A DNA stretch of 64,000 bases from Halomonas litopenaei (GCF_017303055.1 NZ_JAEKJT010000003.1:558001-622000); one strand, 5' to 3'. Shown: positions 11,642 through 20,727, counted from the stretch's first letter. A program made the numbers and translations. Notes: generated by a model from the sequence alone, not told the origin.

Positions 11642-11863
11642 ATGAGCACGGAACTCTTCAACCAACTCGAAAAGAAGGTCACCAGCGCGCTGGAGGCCCT
11701 GGAATTGCTGAAACTGGAAGCTGAGGAGTTGCGCGAGGAAAACGCTCGACTGAAGCAGGAGCGTGAGGAGTGGGAGCGCCGTCTGACGGCTATCCTGGGC
11801 CAACTCGACGACGTGGATGCAGAACAGGGCAGCGCGCAGCCAGCACCGGCGCACAGCGTCTAA
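11642..11863 (+). CDS. zapB: ZapB-like cell division coiled-coil protein
   Basis: A 73-residue, almost entirely coiled-coil protein: the heptad-rich segment FNQLEKKVTSALEALELLKL continues through EELREENARLKQEREEWERRL. It matches the size and pattern of ZapB, which bridges the Z ring to the chromosome terminus through ZapA and MatP. The start is the ATG at 11642 behind an AGGAGACGAGG ribosome site; the frame is open further upstream but there overlaps rsmD. A TIGR02449-type uncharacterised coiled-coil family is the alternative reading, since short coiled coils are hard to tell apart by eye. Confidence 0.75.
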   Translation: MSTELFNQLEKKVTSALEALELLKLEAEELREENARLKQEREEWERRLTAILGQLDDVDAEQGSAQPAPAHSV

Positions 11864-11919
11864 GCATCACGATCCAGGCACCACGATCTAAGCACCGCGA
11901 GCCACACCGCCCGATCCGA

Positions 11920-11982
11920 GGGCTCCAAGAGGAGCCCTTGAAGAGAGCCCCTTGAAGAGAGCCCCTTGAAGAGAGCCCCTTG
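11920..11982 (+). repeat. hairpin followed by 14-bp tandem repeat downstream of zapB
   Basis: A 7-bp stem GGGCTCC/GGAGCCC with loop AAGA (11920-11937) is directly followed by three exact copies of the 14-base unit CCTTGAAGAGAGCC (11936-11977) and a partial fourth. The repeat appears to have grown from the 3' arm of the hairpin. It lies between the convergent zapB-like and rimI genes and may act as a terminator for either. Confidence 0.75.
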
Positions 11983-11994
11983 CATCTCGCGCGC

Positions 11995-12522
11995 TTAGGC
12001 CAGCGTCAACGACATCAGCACCGCGTCGACGCGTTCACCACCCGGCTCGTGGGCGGCGCAGTGAGCAGCATAGTAAGCGCGACGCAGCCCATCCTGGGTG
12101 AAGCCGAGCGCACGATAGAGGGCGATCGCCTCAGCGTTATCCGCGCGGACTTCCAGCAGCAGCCTTTCTGCCCCCCAATCTCTTGCTTGCTCTACCAACT
12201 GCGACAGCAACAAACGACCGAGCCCCTGGCGCCGCGCATCTGTGGCCACCAGTATGGCCTCCAGTTCGGCTTCAAAGGGCAGCCGCGACACCAGCGCGTA
12301 GGCGGCTAGACCTCCGTTGCTATCCTCGACTCCCAGCAGCAGGCGCTGCTCATCGACGAAGGCCTGCTCAAGGGCCTGTGGCCGAGACAGTCGATGGGTC
12401 TGGGACGCCTCGAGAGCCTCGAGAGCAGCCAGGTCATCAGGCCTCAACTGGCGCACCACGAAGGGCTCGGTGTCCCGTCCAGGCTGCTGCCCAGCACCCC
12501 GCCCGGCGGATCCGGTCGTCAT
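11995..12522 (-). CDS. rimI: ribosomal protein S18-alanine N-acetyltransferase
   Basis: GNAT-family enzyme that acetylates the N-terminal alanine of ribosomal protein S18. The acetyl-CoA loop RRQGLGRLL (motif A), the LLEVRADNAEAIALYRALGF motif typical of RimI, and the 175-residue length support the call. The ATG at 12522 overlaps the upstream stop codon by 4 bases; upstream in-frame ATGs at 12573 and 12543 would lie within the preceding gene. The adjacency to a holD-like gene is the same as in E. coli (holD-rimI). Confidence 0.9.
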   Translation of the reverse strand: MTTGSAGRGAGQQPGRDTEPFVVRQLRPDDLAALEALEASQTHRLSRPQALEQAFVDEQRLLLGVEDSNGGLAAYALVSRLPFEAELEAILVATDARRQGLGRLLLSQLVEQARDWGAERLLLEVRADNAEAIALYRALGFTQDGLRRAYYAAHCAAHEPGGERVDAVLMSLTLA

Positions 12523-13412
12523 GCCTCGCGGCCCTGTTGCCATAGGGTTTGCCAATCGGCACTCGACACCCACAAACGGCGCTTGGCCGTCGCACTGGTC
12601 AGCAGCTCATCAAGGCCTGGCCCACTCCATTGGGGGAGTGCCAGAGTGCTGGAATGCCCTGATTCACTGGCCGCTGTCGGTTCGGCGCCGGCAGCCTGCC
12701 CGGCTTCACCCAGGACCTGCATCAAGGCGTCTTCGTGGCCGAATACCAGCACGCGTTCAGGCGCCCAGCCCCGCCGGGCTCGACCAGCCACGAAGGCCTT
12801 GAGCCCTTGACGAGCCTCTTCCAGAGGACGCCTGACCGGCAACCCTTCCGCCAGAGGCCAGGTCAGCGTCTCGAATACCGGACGCTGCTCGGCCGTCACT
12901 CCACTGCAGTGCAGAATGTTGAACAGCAGCCGCTGATGCTCCACGCCCAACGGCGCCTGCTGGGCCACCAACAACAACCAGCGTCCATCGAGACAGGCCA
13001 CCTGGCAGACAAAGCGCAGCGGCTCGGCGTCCTCGACACCCTCTTCTTCGCTGTCCAGTGCCGGTATGGCGCTGGTCGCCTCATCATCAGGCACCATATC
13101 GCCCAGCAGTGCTCTCGCCTTGCGGGCGACCGGCGCTGCAGGCTGAGACGGCTCTGGAGACGGCGCCTGGGCAGTGGACGCCGCCGTGACGGCGACGCTG
13201 CTGTCCTGGGCAGCTTCGTGGCTGCGCGCTGCAGGCACCTCATCCAACAGCGCGTGCAAGCCTCGGGCCCCCGTTTCCGGCGGCTGCTGAGGCTCCAGCT
13301 CAGGCCAGTCACAGACCTCGGTTTCCCGCGCATTGGGGAACTGATACCGGGCGACCCAAGCGGTCAGCCCCATGGCATCCAGATAGGCCAGTCGTGTCGG
13401 CTCAGGCGTCAC
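12519..13412 (-). CDS. holD: DNA polymerase III psi subunit, long pseudomonad type
   Basis: A 297-residue protein that I read as a diverged HolD, the psi subunit linking the clamp loader to chi and SSB. Three segments align by eye with E. coli HolD: the N-terminal LDAMGLTAWVARY with LQQLGITQWSLRR (the chi-binding segment), the central LLLVAQQAPLGVEHQRLLFN with LVMVANDLPALTDPLVSDV, and the C-terminal SATAKRRLW with NPTARAALW. An Ala/Pro/Glu-rich insert of about 80 residues (about 45-125) makes it twice the enterobacterial length, as described for the cryptic pseudomonad psi. GTG start overlapping the bolA stop; its stop overlaps the rimI start, as in the holD-rimI order of E. coli. Confidence 0.75.
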   Translation of the reverse strand: MTPEPTRLAYLDAMGLTAWVARYQFPNARETEVCDWPELEPQQPPETGARGLHALLDEVPAARSHEAAQDSSVAVTAASTAQAPSPEPSQPAAPVARKARALLGDMVPDDEATSAIPALDSEEEGVEDAEPLRFVCQVACLDGRWLLLVAQQAPLGVEHQRLLFNILHCSGVTAEQRPVFETLTWPLAEGLPVRRPLEEARQGLKAFVAGRARRGWAPERVLVFGHEDALMQVLGEAGQAAGAEPTAASESGHSSTLALPQWSGPGLDELLTSATAKRRLWVSSADWQTLWQQGREA

Positions 13413-13720
13413 GAGCGCGAGCCACCCATGCAGTTGGGCGAGTCAGGGCGTGCCGCGCCACGGCTCAGCCACTCGGCAGGGGTGTAGAGGTGAAGGGCCA
13501 GGGCATGCACCGGGCCGGACAGCTCATCGGCCAGCAACGAGTAGATCTGCTGGTGACGCTTGACCGGCATCAGGCCGGCGAAACGCTCAGACACCAGCGT
13601 CACCTTGAAGTGGGTTTCCGAATTCGGCGGCACGCTATGCATGTGGCTTTCATTCTCGACCACCATTTCGGTGGGTTCGAGAGCCGCGAGCTTGTGTTCA
13701 ATGGTCGCCTGAATACTCAT
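13409..13720 (-). CDS. bolA: BolA family transcriptional regulator / Fe-S co-factor
   Basis: A 103-residue BolA protein: MSIQATIEHKLAAL, SHMHSVPPNSETHFKVTLVSERFAGLMPVKRHQQIY and ELSGPVHALALHLYTPAEW follow E. coli BolA closely, including the conserved His in the ETHFK and RHQ segments that bind Fe-S clusters with monothiol glutaredoxins. BolA influences cell shape, stress response and iron status. The ATG at 13720 is chosen because the frame extends a further 48 codons upstream without similarity. First gene of a bolA-holD-rimI cluster with 4-base overlaps. Confidence 0.92.
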   Translation of the reverse strand: MSIQATIEHKLAALEPTEMVVENESHMHSVPPNSETHFKVTLVSERFAGLMPVKRHQQIYSLLADELSGPVHALALHLYTPAEWLSRGAARPDSPNCMGGSRS

Positions 13721-13875
13721 GATGAAATCTCTTGTCATTGCCTCGGTCGAGACGGCAAACATGGCTACGATGGACGTCAATTCGACGCACCCCTGCATGA
13801 TTGTCGCGAAGGCACGACAAACCTTGCGGGCTGTCCTCAGTACTATGCCATTGTACGCATTCATAGCCTGGCTGA

Positions 13876-15306
13876 CTAAGCTTGACCTGATGCCTCGCGG
13901 CGGGCCGCCTTCTTTTCTTCACGGGCGATACGGTACGCACGCTGGGCCATCGGCAGTCGCACCAGGCTGATCAACAGCGCCAGCAAGGTGGTGGCAGCGC
14001 CCACCCACAACGACTGCTGAACCCCCGCCCCGACCGCCAGACACAGGCCCACCAACGCCACCCCCAGCGACTGCCCCACCGTGCGGGTGGTACTCATCAC
14101 GCCAGAGGCGTTGGCACTGCGAGACTTCGGCACGCTGGTCATCAACTCACGATTGTTAGGCGGCTGAAACAGGCCAAAGCCAGCGCCACACAGGGCCGTG
14201 CGCCATAGGCTATCGAGGGCCGTCGCATCGCTGTCCAGGCTGGCCAGGCTGAGCAACCCCACCAGCAGTACGGCAAGGCCGACACTAGCGACCAGACCGG
14301 GATTGAAGCGATCTGCCAGACGCCCGGCCAACGGACCGACAATCATGATGGTCAGTGGCCAGGGAGTGAACAACCAGGCGGTGTGCAGGGCGGAGTAGCC
14401 CATCTGCTGCTGATACAGAAACGACAGCGCGACGAAGGTCAGCCCCTGGCCGATAAAGGCCGTACCCTGGGCCGACACGGCCAGGCTGAAGCGTGGCTCG
14501 CGAAACAGTCCCAGCGGCAGCAGCGGATGCGGCGCTCGCCCCTGGCGATGGATGAAGGCCCACGCAGACCCCAGCGTCACTGCCAGCCACAACGCGATAT
14601 CCAGCATCGGCGCACGATGGCCAATGGCATCCATGGCCATGAACAGCCCCGCCAGCATGGCCATGGACGCCAGCGCGCCAGGTCCATCGAAGCTACCCTC
14701 GCGGCGTGTTTCCCTGGGCAGCGCCTTCCACGCCATGAAGGCCGCGGCGATCCCCAGCGGCACGTTCAGCGCAAACAGCCATGGCCAGTTGGCCACCGAC
14801 AGTACCAGCCCGCCGATGGAAGGACCTGCAGCATAGCCACCGGCCACCACCAGCGACGACAGGCCAAGTGCGCTACCCAACAGGCGCGAGGGAAAAATCG
14901 AACGATACAGGCTTGGCCCGATGGACAGCGTGGCTGCGGCGCCAACGCCCTGCAAGGCACGAAACACCAGCAGGGTCTCGAAGTTAGGCGACAGCGCGCT
15001 GCCCAGGGCGGCCAGCACAAACAGCGACAGCCCGGCGACGTAGACCTTGCGCCGACTGAGCAGCTCGCTGGCCGCTGCAAATACCAGCAGCATCGCCGCG
15101 CAGACCACCTGAAACAGGTTGGTGATCCATACGGCGCGGGCATCCGACACGCCGAGATCGCGAGCCATGGAGGGCAGCGCGATATTGATCATGGTGGTGT
15201 CGACCACCGCCATCAAGGTGCCCAACACCAGGGCGATGACCGCCAGACGACGTTCCGGCCCGGGCAAGCCATCGTCGCCGTCACGGGTAGAGAACAGTCG
15301 ACTCAT
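13876..15306 (-). CDS. MFS transporter, DHA2 (EmrB/QacA) drug-efflux type
   Basis: A 476-residue, 14-span-like major facilitator. Motif D1-like MAVVDTTMINIALPSM in the first span, motif A-like RRKVYVAGL after span 2, RALQGVGAAA in span 4 and the antiporter motif C region (GYAAGPSIGGLVLSVANWPWLFALNVPLG) in span 5 mark the DHA2 proton/drug antiporter family. The C-terminus is a Lys/Arg/Glu-rich cytoplasmic tail. No regulator or membrane-fusion partner is adjacent, so the substrate cannot be named. Confidence 0.85.
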   Translation of the reverse strand: MSRLFSTRDGDDGLPGPERRLAVIALVLGTLMAVVDTTMINIALPSMARDLGVSDARAVWITNLFQVVCAAMLLVFAAASELLSRRKVYVAGLSLFVLAALGSALSPNFETLLVFRALQGVGAAATLSIGPSLYRSIFPSRLLGSALGLSSLVVAGGYAAGPSIGGLVLSVANWPWLFALNVPLGIAAAFMAWKALPRETRREGSFDGPGALASMAMLAGLFMAMDAIGHRAPMLDIALWLAVTLGSAWAFIHRQGRAPHPLLPLGLFREPRFSLAVSAQGTAFIGQGLTFVALSFLYQQQMGYSALHTAWLFTPWPLTIMIVGPLAGRLADRFNPGLVASVGLAVLLVGLLSLASLDSDATALDSLWRTALCGAGFGLFQPPNNRELMTSVPKSRSANASGVMSTTRTVGQSLGVALVGLCLAVGAGVQQSLWVGAATTLLALLISLVRLPMAQRAYRIAREEKKAARREASGQA

Positions 15307-15358
15307 GCAGGTATCGTCCCGTCCTGGGGCGTCATGGGGAACCAGCGCGAACGCTGAT

Positions 15359-15380
15359 AGGACCGGCCTGGGCCGGTCCT
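15359..15380. terminator. inverted repeat between MFS gene and hypothetical gene
   Basis: A perfect 10-bp palindromic stem AGGACCGGCC/GGCCGGTCCT with a 2-base centre. Its position between the end of the small acidic gene and the MFS start suggests a terminator, but there is no good T tract on either strand; an operator is possible. Confidence 0.45.
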
Positions 15381-15437
15381 GTCAGCAAAGAGGCGCGTTG
15401 CACATGCGGCAAGCAGGCCTGCCGCTGGGTGCCGAGC

Positions 15438-15824
15438 TCAGTCCTGTTCGAGGTCGGCCAGCAACTCGTCGTCAACCTCGGAGATTTCAAGCGCCGCCTC
15501 GCTATCCAGATCGATGGCCAGATAGCTGTGCTCGACTTGAAGGAAACGCTGGAACAGCGCCCAGTCCAGCGATTCAGGCCACTGCCGCTCGTCCTCTTCC
15601 CAGGCGCGCAGCTCGTTCTCGAGCACCTCGAGATACCGCTCGCGAACGAAGGCTTCCAACGCCTCGGGAGTATCCATTTCTGGAATCAGGTAGACCGTAC
15701 TCTCGCGGTCGACGTCGGACAGGTTGAGATCGTCATCGCCCATGGTCGGTTCCAGGGCATTGATCCAGTCAACAAAGTGCTGGGTGGGTCTGACGCTCAG
15801 TGCGGAGCGGTTGAGCAGTTTCAT
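15438..15824 (-). CDS. conserved acidic protein of unknown function
   Basis: A 128-residue, strongly acidic protein (runs such as GDDDLNLSDVD and the C-terminal EVDDELLADLEQD). It begins MKLLNRSALSVRPTQHFVDWIN and contains ESTVYLIPEMD and WPESLDWALFQRFL, features I recall from a conserved hypothetical family of pseudomonads and marine gammaproteobacteria, with no known role. The ATG at 15824 has a GAGGAGAT ribosome site; the frame continues 24 codons upstream without one. No signal peptide or membrane span. Located before lysS. Confidence 0.8.
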   Translation of the reverse strand: MKLLNRSALSVRPTQHFVDWINALEPTMGDDDLNLSDVDRESTVYLIPEMDTPEALEAFVRERYLEVLENELRAWEEDERQWPESLDWALFQRFLQVEHSYLAIDLDSEAALEISEVDDELLADLEQD

Positions 15825-15968
15825 CGCGATCTCCTCGACGTCGAATCGCAGTCTCGAATCGCAGCCATTATGGGTGCTATGGGCGTCCCTTGCCAATAAA
15901 ACCCGGCCACTGCGGCGCGGTTTCGCCTGCGGCCGCTCGGAAAGGCTCCCAGCGGCCGCCCGTTTGGT

Positions 15969-17498
15969 TCACGCGTCGCCGGCTTCCGGGCGCATGGCCG
16001 GGAACAGCAGCACGTCGCGAATCGACGGGCTGTCGGTGAACAGCATGACCAGACGGTCGATCCCGATACCCTCACCAGCGGTGGGCGGCAGCCCGACTTC
16101 CAGTGCGCGCACGTAGTCGGCGTCGTAGTACATTGCCTCCAGATCGCCGGCATCCTTCTCGGCAGCCTGGGCACGGAAGCGCTCGGCCTGGTCCTCGGCA
16201 TCATTGAGCTCCGAGAAGCCATTGGCAATCTCACGGCCGCCGACGAAGAACTCGAAGCGATCGGTGACGAACGGGTTGGCGTCGTTGCGGCGTGCCAACG
16301 GGCTCACCTCCGCCGGATATTCGGTGATGAAGGTCGGCTGATCCAGACGCGACTCGGCCACTTCCTCGAAGATCTCGGTCTGCAGCTTGCCAAGCCCCCA
16401 GCCGTCCTTGACCTTGATACCCAGACGGCCGGCCAGGGCGCGGGCAGGCTCGAGTTCGTCGATGTCCGCTGCCTCGATGCCCTCGCCGTGGGCCAGAATC
16501 GCCTCACGCAGGGTCATGCGCACGAACGGCTGACCGAGATCGTAGGTGGAACCCTGGTAATTCAGGGTGGTGGTGCCCAGCACTTTCTGAGCGATCTCCC
16601 GCAGCATGGTCTCGGTCAGGTCCATCAGCGCCTGGTAGTCCACGTAGGCCCAGTAGAACTCGACCATGGTGAACTCGGGATTGTGGCGGGTGGAAAGCCC
16701 TTCGTTGCGGAAGTTACGGTTGATCTCGAAGACTCGCTCGAAGCCGCCTACCACCAGGCGCTTGAGATAAAGCTCCGGCGCGATACGCAGGTACATGTCG
16801 ATGTCCAGCGCATTATGGTGGGTGACGAAGGGACGCGCGGTGGCCCCACCGGGAATCGGCTGCAGCATCGGGGTTTCCACCTCCATGAAGCCGCGATCCT
16901 CGAAGAAGCGGCGCATGGCGCTGATGATGCCGGCGCGAGTCTCGAACACCCGACGCGAGTCCGGATTCATGATCAGGTCGACATAGCGCTGGCGGTAGCG
17001 CGCTTCCATGTCGGTCAGGCCGTGGAACTTGTCCGGCAGCGGACGCAGGCTCTTGGTCAGGAGCTTGGCCTCACGCATCATCACGTACAGGTCGCCCTTG
17101 CCGGATTTGTGCACCGGGCCATGGCCAGCCACGATGTCGCCGATGTCCCAGCTCTTGATGTCCTCGAGCAGGGCGGGATCGAGCCCCTTCTTGTCGACGT
17201 AGAGCTGAATCTGGCCGCTGACATCCTGAATCACGATGAAGGGACCACGCTTGCGCATGATGCGCCCGGCCACGGCCGCCTCACGCCCCAGCGATTCCAG
17301 CGCTTCCTTGTCCTTGTCGCCAAGCTCGGCATCGAGTTCGGCCGCCAGGCTGTCACGGCGAAAGTTATTGGGAAAAGCACTGCCACCTTCGGCCTCGGCC
17401 AGCTTGCGACGGGCGGCAAGCTTGGCGCGGCGTTCCGCGATCAGACGGTTTTCTTCGGCGGCGGCGTCCTGAGGGGAAGGCGTATCCTGTTGGGCCAT
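15969..17498 (-). CDS. lysS: lysyl-tRNA synthetase, class II
   Basis: Charges tRNA-Lys. The 509-residue protein has an N-terminal OB-fold anticodon-binding domain (about residues 60-180) and the class II catalytic core: motif 2 [16 protein letters not shown], and motif 3 [12 protein letters not shown] near the C-terminus. It follows prfB as in E. coli (recJ-prfB-lysS), 136 bases downstream of the prfB stop. Confidence 0.97.
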   Translation of the reverse strand: MAQQDTPSPQDAAAEENRLIAERRAKLAARRKLAEAEGGSAFPNNFRRDSLAAELDAELGDKDKEALESLGREAAVAGRIMRKRGPFIVIQDVSGQIQLYVDKKGLDPALLEDIKSWDIGDIVAGHGPVHKSGKGDLYVMMREAKLLTKSLRPLPDKFHGLTDMEARYRQRYVDLIMNPDSRRVFETRAGIISAMRRFFEDRGFMEVETPMLQPIPGGATARPFVTHHNALDIDMYLRIAPELYLKRLVVGGFERVFEINRNFRNEGLSTRHNPEFTMVEFYWAYVDYQALMDLTETMLREIAQKVLGTTTLNYQGSTYDLGQPFVRMTLREAILAHGEGIEAADIDELEPARALAGRLGIKVKDGWGLGKLQTEIFEEVAESRLDQPTFITEYPAEVSPLARRNDANPFVTDRFEFFVGGREIANGFSELNDAEDQAERFRAQAAEKDAGDLEAMYYDADYVRALEVGLPPTAGEGIGIDRLVMLFTDSPSIRDVLLFPAMRPEAGDA

Positions 17499-17587
17499 GG
17501 CTAGTCGTCTCTGTCACGAAGGGGAAGGCCAACGAACGACCTTCCCGGATGGTCCCGGCAGGGACCCATGAATGATGGTGGCGAAAG

Positions 17588-17611
17588 GCCCCAGGCACGA
17601 GCGCCTGGGGC
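17588..17611 (-). terminator. stem-loop downstream of prfB
   Basis: A 9-bp stem GCCCCAGGC/GCCTGGGGC with a 6-base loop; read on the minus strand it is followed by CCTTTCGCC. It may terminate or attenuate prfB transcription before lysS. Confidence 0.5.
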
Positions 17612-17634
17612 TGGGTGGCGGCGTCGACGGTCGC

Positions 17635-18733
17635 TTAGAGCCCCTGCTTGAGGCTGGCGACGATATACTGGTCGAGGTCGCCGTCGAGCACCTTGTCGCA
17701 GTTGCTGGACTGCACGCCGGTACGCAGATCCTTGATGCGCTGGTCATCCAGCACATAGGAGCGAATCTGGCTGCCCCAGCCGATGTCGGCCTTGGAGTCT
17801 TCCGCTTCCTGCTTGGCGGCGTTGCGCTTCTGCATCTCCAGCTCCCACAGCTTCGCCTTCAACTGCTTCATGGCGAAGTCGCGGTTGGCGTGCTGGCTAC
17901 GCTGGCTCTGGCAGGACACCACCACGCCGGACGGCTCATGGGTGATGCGCACCGCTGAGTCGGTGGTGTTGACGTGCTGACCACCGGCGCCACTGGAGCG
18001 ATAGGTGTCGACGCGAAGGTCCGCCGGATTGATCTCGATCTCGAAGCTGTCGTCGATTTCAGGCGACAGAAACACCGACGCAAACGAGGTGTGGCGGCGA
18101 CCGCCAGAGTCAAACGGACTCTTGCGCACCAGGCGATGTACTCCGGTCTCGGTGCGCAGCCAGCCGAAGGCGTACTCGCCCTGAATATGCACCGTCGCCG
18201 ACTTGATGCCCGCCACTTCACCGGCAGACAGCTCAGTGATCTCGGCCTTGAAACCGTGGGCCTCGGCCCAGCGCAGATACATACGCAACAGCATGTTGGC
18301 CCAATCCTGAGCCTCGGTGCCGCCAGAGCCTGCCTGAATGTCCAGGTACGCGCTGTTCTCGTCCATCTCACCGGAGAACATGCGACGAAACTCAAGCTTC
18401 TCGAGATTGGCCTGAAGCGAATCAAGCTCCTTCTCGACTTCCGCCACGGTCGCTTCGTCGTCTTCCATCTCGGCCAGTTCCAGCAGGTCACGGCTGTCGC
18501 CGAGTCCCTGGTCCAGCTCGTCGATGGTGGCGACCACCAGTTCCAGCGAGGCGCGCTCCTTCCCGAGCTTCTGAGCGTAGTCCGGGTCGTTCCAGACCGC
18601 CGGATCCTCAAGCTCGCGGGTCACTTCTTCTAGCCGATCTTTCTTTTCGGCATAGTCAAAGATACCCCCTAAGAACATCTGTCCGCTCAGACAGGTCCTT
18701 GATCTGGTTGTGAATCGGATTGGTTTCCAACAT
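17635..18733 (-). CDS. prfB: peptide chain release factor 2, with programmed +1 frameshift
   Basis: RF2 releases nascent chains at UGA and UAA. The reading frame is split: 25 codons from the ATG at 18733 ([20 protein letters not shown], then LRGYL) end at an in-frame TGA (18658-18656), and the remaining 340 codons are in the +1 frame starting GAC at 18657. The 365-residue product equals E. coli RF2 in length and carries the anticodon-like SPF tripeptide (KSPFDSGG) and the catalytic GGQ ([10 protein letters not shown]). This is the classic autoregulatory arrangement, not a mutation: low RF2 favours the frameshift. The single-frame open region begins further upstream, but that N-terminus is not real. 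Confidence 0.97.
18655..18671 (-). promoter_or_regulatory. prfB +1 frameshift site
   Basis: Minus-strand reading AGGGGG TAT CTT TGA C: an internal Shine-Dalgarno-like AGGGGG three bases before the slippery CTT, then the UGA C stop context. This is the standard RF2 frameshift signal. Confidence 0.97.
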
Positions 18734-19095
18734 GGTGCTCGCCTTGTGTTGTCCCTCGCCACAGGGCGGCCAGGGCACGTGAAATGGGCTTTGGTCGAAC
18801 GTCGCCAGGGGCAACGCGATAAAGGGGGAGCATTGTAGCCAAAACGTCTAACCCCGTCATCCTGACCAGGGCGGCCACCCCTCATGGCAAAAGGGCTCGC
18901 GCCGGGCTATCGACGAAACGCAAGACGCTATGAAAATTTTCGTCTGGACAGCACCAGCGACTCAGCGCGATGGTCATTAGCGACTAAGCGGGCTTAGCCG
19001 ATGTCGTACACCTTGTGCGACCTTCTCAGGCTCGCCGCAGGCGCTACCAACGGCCCTGCCCGCCACAACAATGCCAACATCAACAAGGAACTGAC
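18734..19095. other. prfB-oppA divergent intergenic region
   Basis: This 362-base gap between divergent genes holds a candidate prfB promoter (18832-18860, minus strand) and, on the opp side, the palindrome CTAAGC-GG-GCTTAG (18984-18997), a possible operator about 100 bases before the oppA start. An AT-rich GAAAATTTTC palindrome lies at 18932-18941. No coding frame of interest is seen. Confidence 0.5.
18832..18860 (-). promoter_or_regulatory. candidate sigma70 promoter of prfB
   Basis: Minus strand ATGACG (18860-18855), 17-base spacer, TACAAT (18837-18832). Four of six and five of six consensus bases; transcription would start about 95 bases before the prfB ATG. Confidence 0.5.
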
Positions 19096-20727
19096 ATGAT
19101 CGCGATCCGTCCTCGCTGGGTGCGCCAGCTAGGGCTGGCCTCTGGCCTGACCCTGTCCACACTGGCTGCCGTCATCGCCGCACCGGCCATGGCCGAGACT
19201 CTCGACCTGGGCGTCACCGGCGAACTCGCCTCCTTCGACACCTCCCAGATCTCGGGCGGTATCTGGGAATCCCAGATCCTGATGGACGTCTACGAGGGCC
19301 TGGTCAAAAAGTCTCCGGAAGGTAAGGTCCTGCCCGGCATGGCCAGCGACTGGCAGGTCTCCGAGGACGGCAAGACCTGGACCTTCAGCCTGCGCGAGGA
19401 TGCCCGCTGGTCCGACGGCGAACCGGTCACCGCCGAGGACTTCGTGTTCGGCTGGCGCCACCTGCTGGACCCGGCCAACGCTTCCAAGTACGCCTACATG
19501 CTGTATCCGCTGGTCAACGCCCGGGAGGTCAACACCGGCGAGCTTGCACTGGAAGAACTGGGCGTGGAAAGCCGTGACGATGGCCGCACCCTGGTCGTCC
19601 AGCTAAACCAGTCCACGCCTTACTTCCTGCAGCTGTTGACCCACTACACCGCCTACCCACAGCCGCAGCACACCTTCGAGCAGTACGGCAAGGAGTACGT
19701 GGATCTCGAACACATCGTCACCAATGGCGCCTTCACCCCTACCGAGTGGATCTCCCAGTCACGCATCACCACGGTCAAGAACCCCGAGTACTACGAGGCC
19801 GACCAGGTGGCGCTGGACGGCGTGCGCTACCACACCATCGAGGATCGCAACGCCGGCGTCTCGCGCTTTCGCGCAGGCGAGCTGGACATCATGCGCGAGT
19901 ATTCCTCGAGCATGTATCCGCTGTTGAAGGAAGAGATCCCCGAGGCCACCCACATGGCCACCTACCTGGGCAGCTACTACTACGTGTTCAACCATCGCGA
20001 CGGCCATCCCACAGCCGACCCCAGGGTACGCGAGGCGCTCAACATGGCCGTACGCCGCGACGTCATCGCCGACAACATCATGGGCGGCACCTTCCAGAAA
20101 TCACTGTCCTTCGTGCCCGATGGCATCGATCACTACCAAGTCCAGAACGCAGCCTTCGACGACGCCGAGGGCAACGACATCACCGGCGATTTGAACGCCC
20201 GCATGGCCCGCGCCAAGGAACTTCTCGAAGACGCCGGCTACGACCAGGGCAACCCGCTGACCCTGCGCCTGCGCTATAACACCACTGACGAGCACAAGAA
20301 GATCGCGGTGGCAGTGTCCTCCATGTGGCGACCGCTGGGGGTCGAGGTGGAGCTGGTCAACGCCGAGGCCACGGTGCACTACCAGACCATCGCCGAGGGC
20401 GACTTCGACGTGGCCAGGGCCGGCTGGATTGCCGACTACAACGACGCCGAGAACTTCCTCGCGCTGCTGCGCTCCGGCGTCGGCAACAACTACGGGGCCT
20501 ATGCCAACGAGGCGTTCGATACCCTGTACGACGAGGCGGCCACGACCCTCGACCTGGACGAGCGCAAGGCTATCCTGGAACGTGCCGAGGCCCTGGCCAT
20601 GGACGACGACGCGCTGATCCCGATGCTCTACTACGTCTCACGCAACCTGGTGAACCCGGCGATCAGTGGTTGGGAAGACAACATCGAGGACGACCACCCC
20701 TCACGCTGGGTTTCCTTCGAGGAATAG
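19096..20727 (+). CDS. oppA: oligopeptide ABC transporter, periplasmic substrate-binding protein 1
   Basis: A 543-residue SBP_bac_5 protein. The N-terminus has a Sec signal peptide (basic MIAIRPRWVRQ, hydrophobic core, cleavage expected after PAMA). The mature part follows the OppA/DppA pattern: LDPANASKYAYMLYPLVNA, TYLGSYYYVFNHRDG, DPRVREALNMAVRR, LRLRYNTTDEHKKIAVAVSSMWRPLGVEVEL and WIADYNDAENFL. It should capture peptides in the periplasm for the OppBC permease encoded downstream. The ATG at 19096 has AAGGAA before it. It is paralogous to the next gene. The peptide specificity is not readable. Confidence 0.93.
   Translation: MIAIRPRWVRQLGLASGLTLSTLAAVIAAPAMAETLDLGVTGELASFDTSQISGGIWESQILMDVYEGLVKKSPEGKVLPGMASDWQVSEDGKTWTFSLREDARWSDGEPVTAEDFVFGWRHLLDPANASKYAYMLYPLVNAREVNTGELALEELGVESRDDGRTLVVQLNQSTPYFLQLLTHYTAYPQPQHTFEQYGKEYVDLEHIVTNGAFTPTEWISQSRITTVKNPEYYEADQVALDGVRYHTIEDRNAGVSRFRAGELDIMREYSSSMYPLLKEEIPEATHMATYLGSYYYVFNHRDGHPTADPRVREALNMAVRRDVIADNIMGGTFQKSLSFVPDGIDHYQVQNAAFDDAEGNDITGDLNARMARAKELLEDAGYDQGNPLTLRLRYNTTDEHKKIAVAVSSMWRPLGVEVELVNAEATVHYQTIAEGDFDVARAGWIADYNDAENFLALLRSGVGNNYGAYANEAFDTLYDEAATTLDLDERKAILERAEALAMDDDALIPMLYYVSRNLVNPAISGWEDNIEDDHPSRWVSFEE

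Noticed and set aside
17635-18885. prfB as a frameshifted pseudogene or a protein with a long arginine-rich N-terminus
   Set aside because: The break is at the exact CTT TGA C recoding site with its Shine-Dalgarno-like AGGGGG, so it is programmed and the product is 365 residues.
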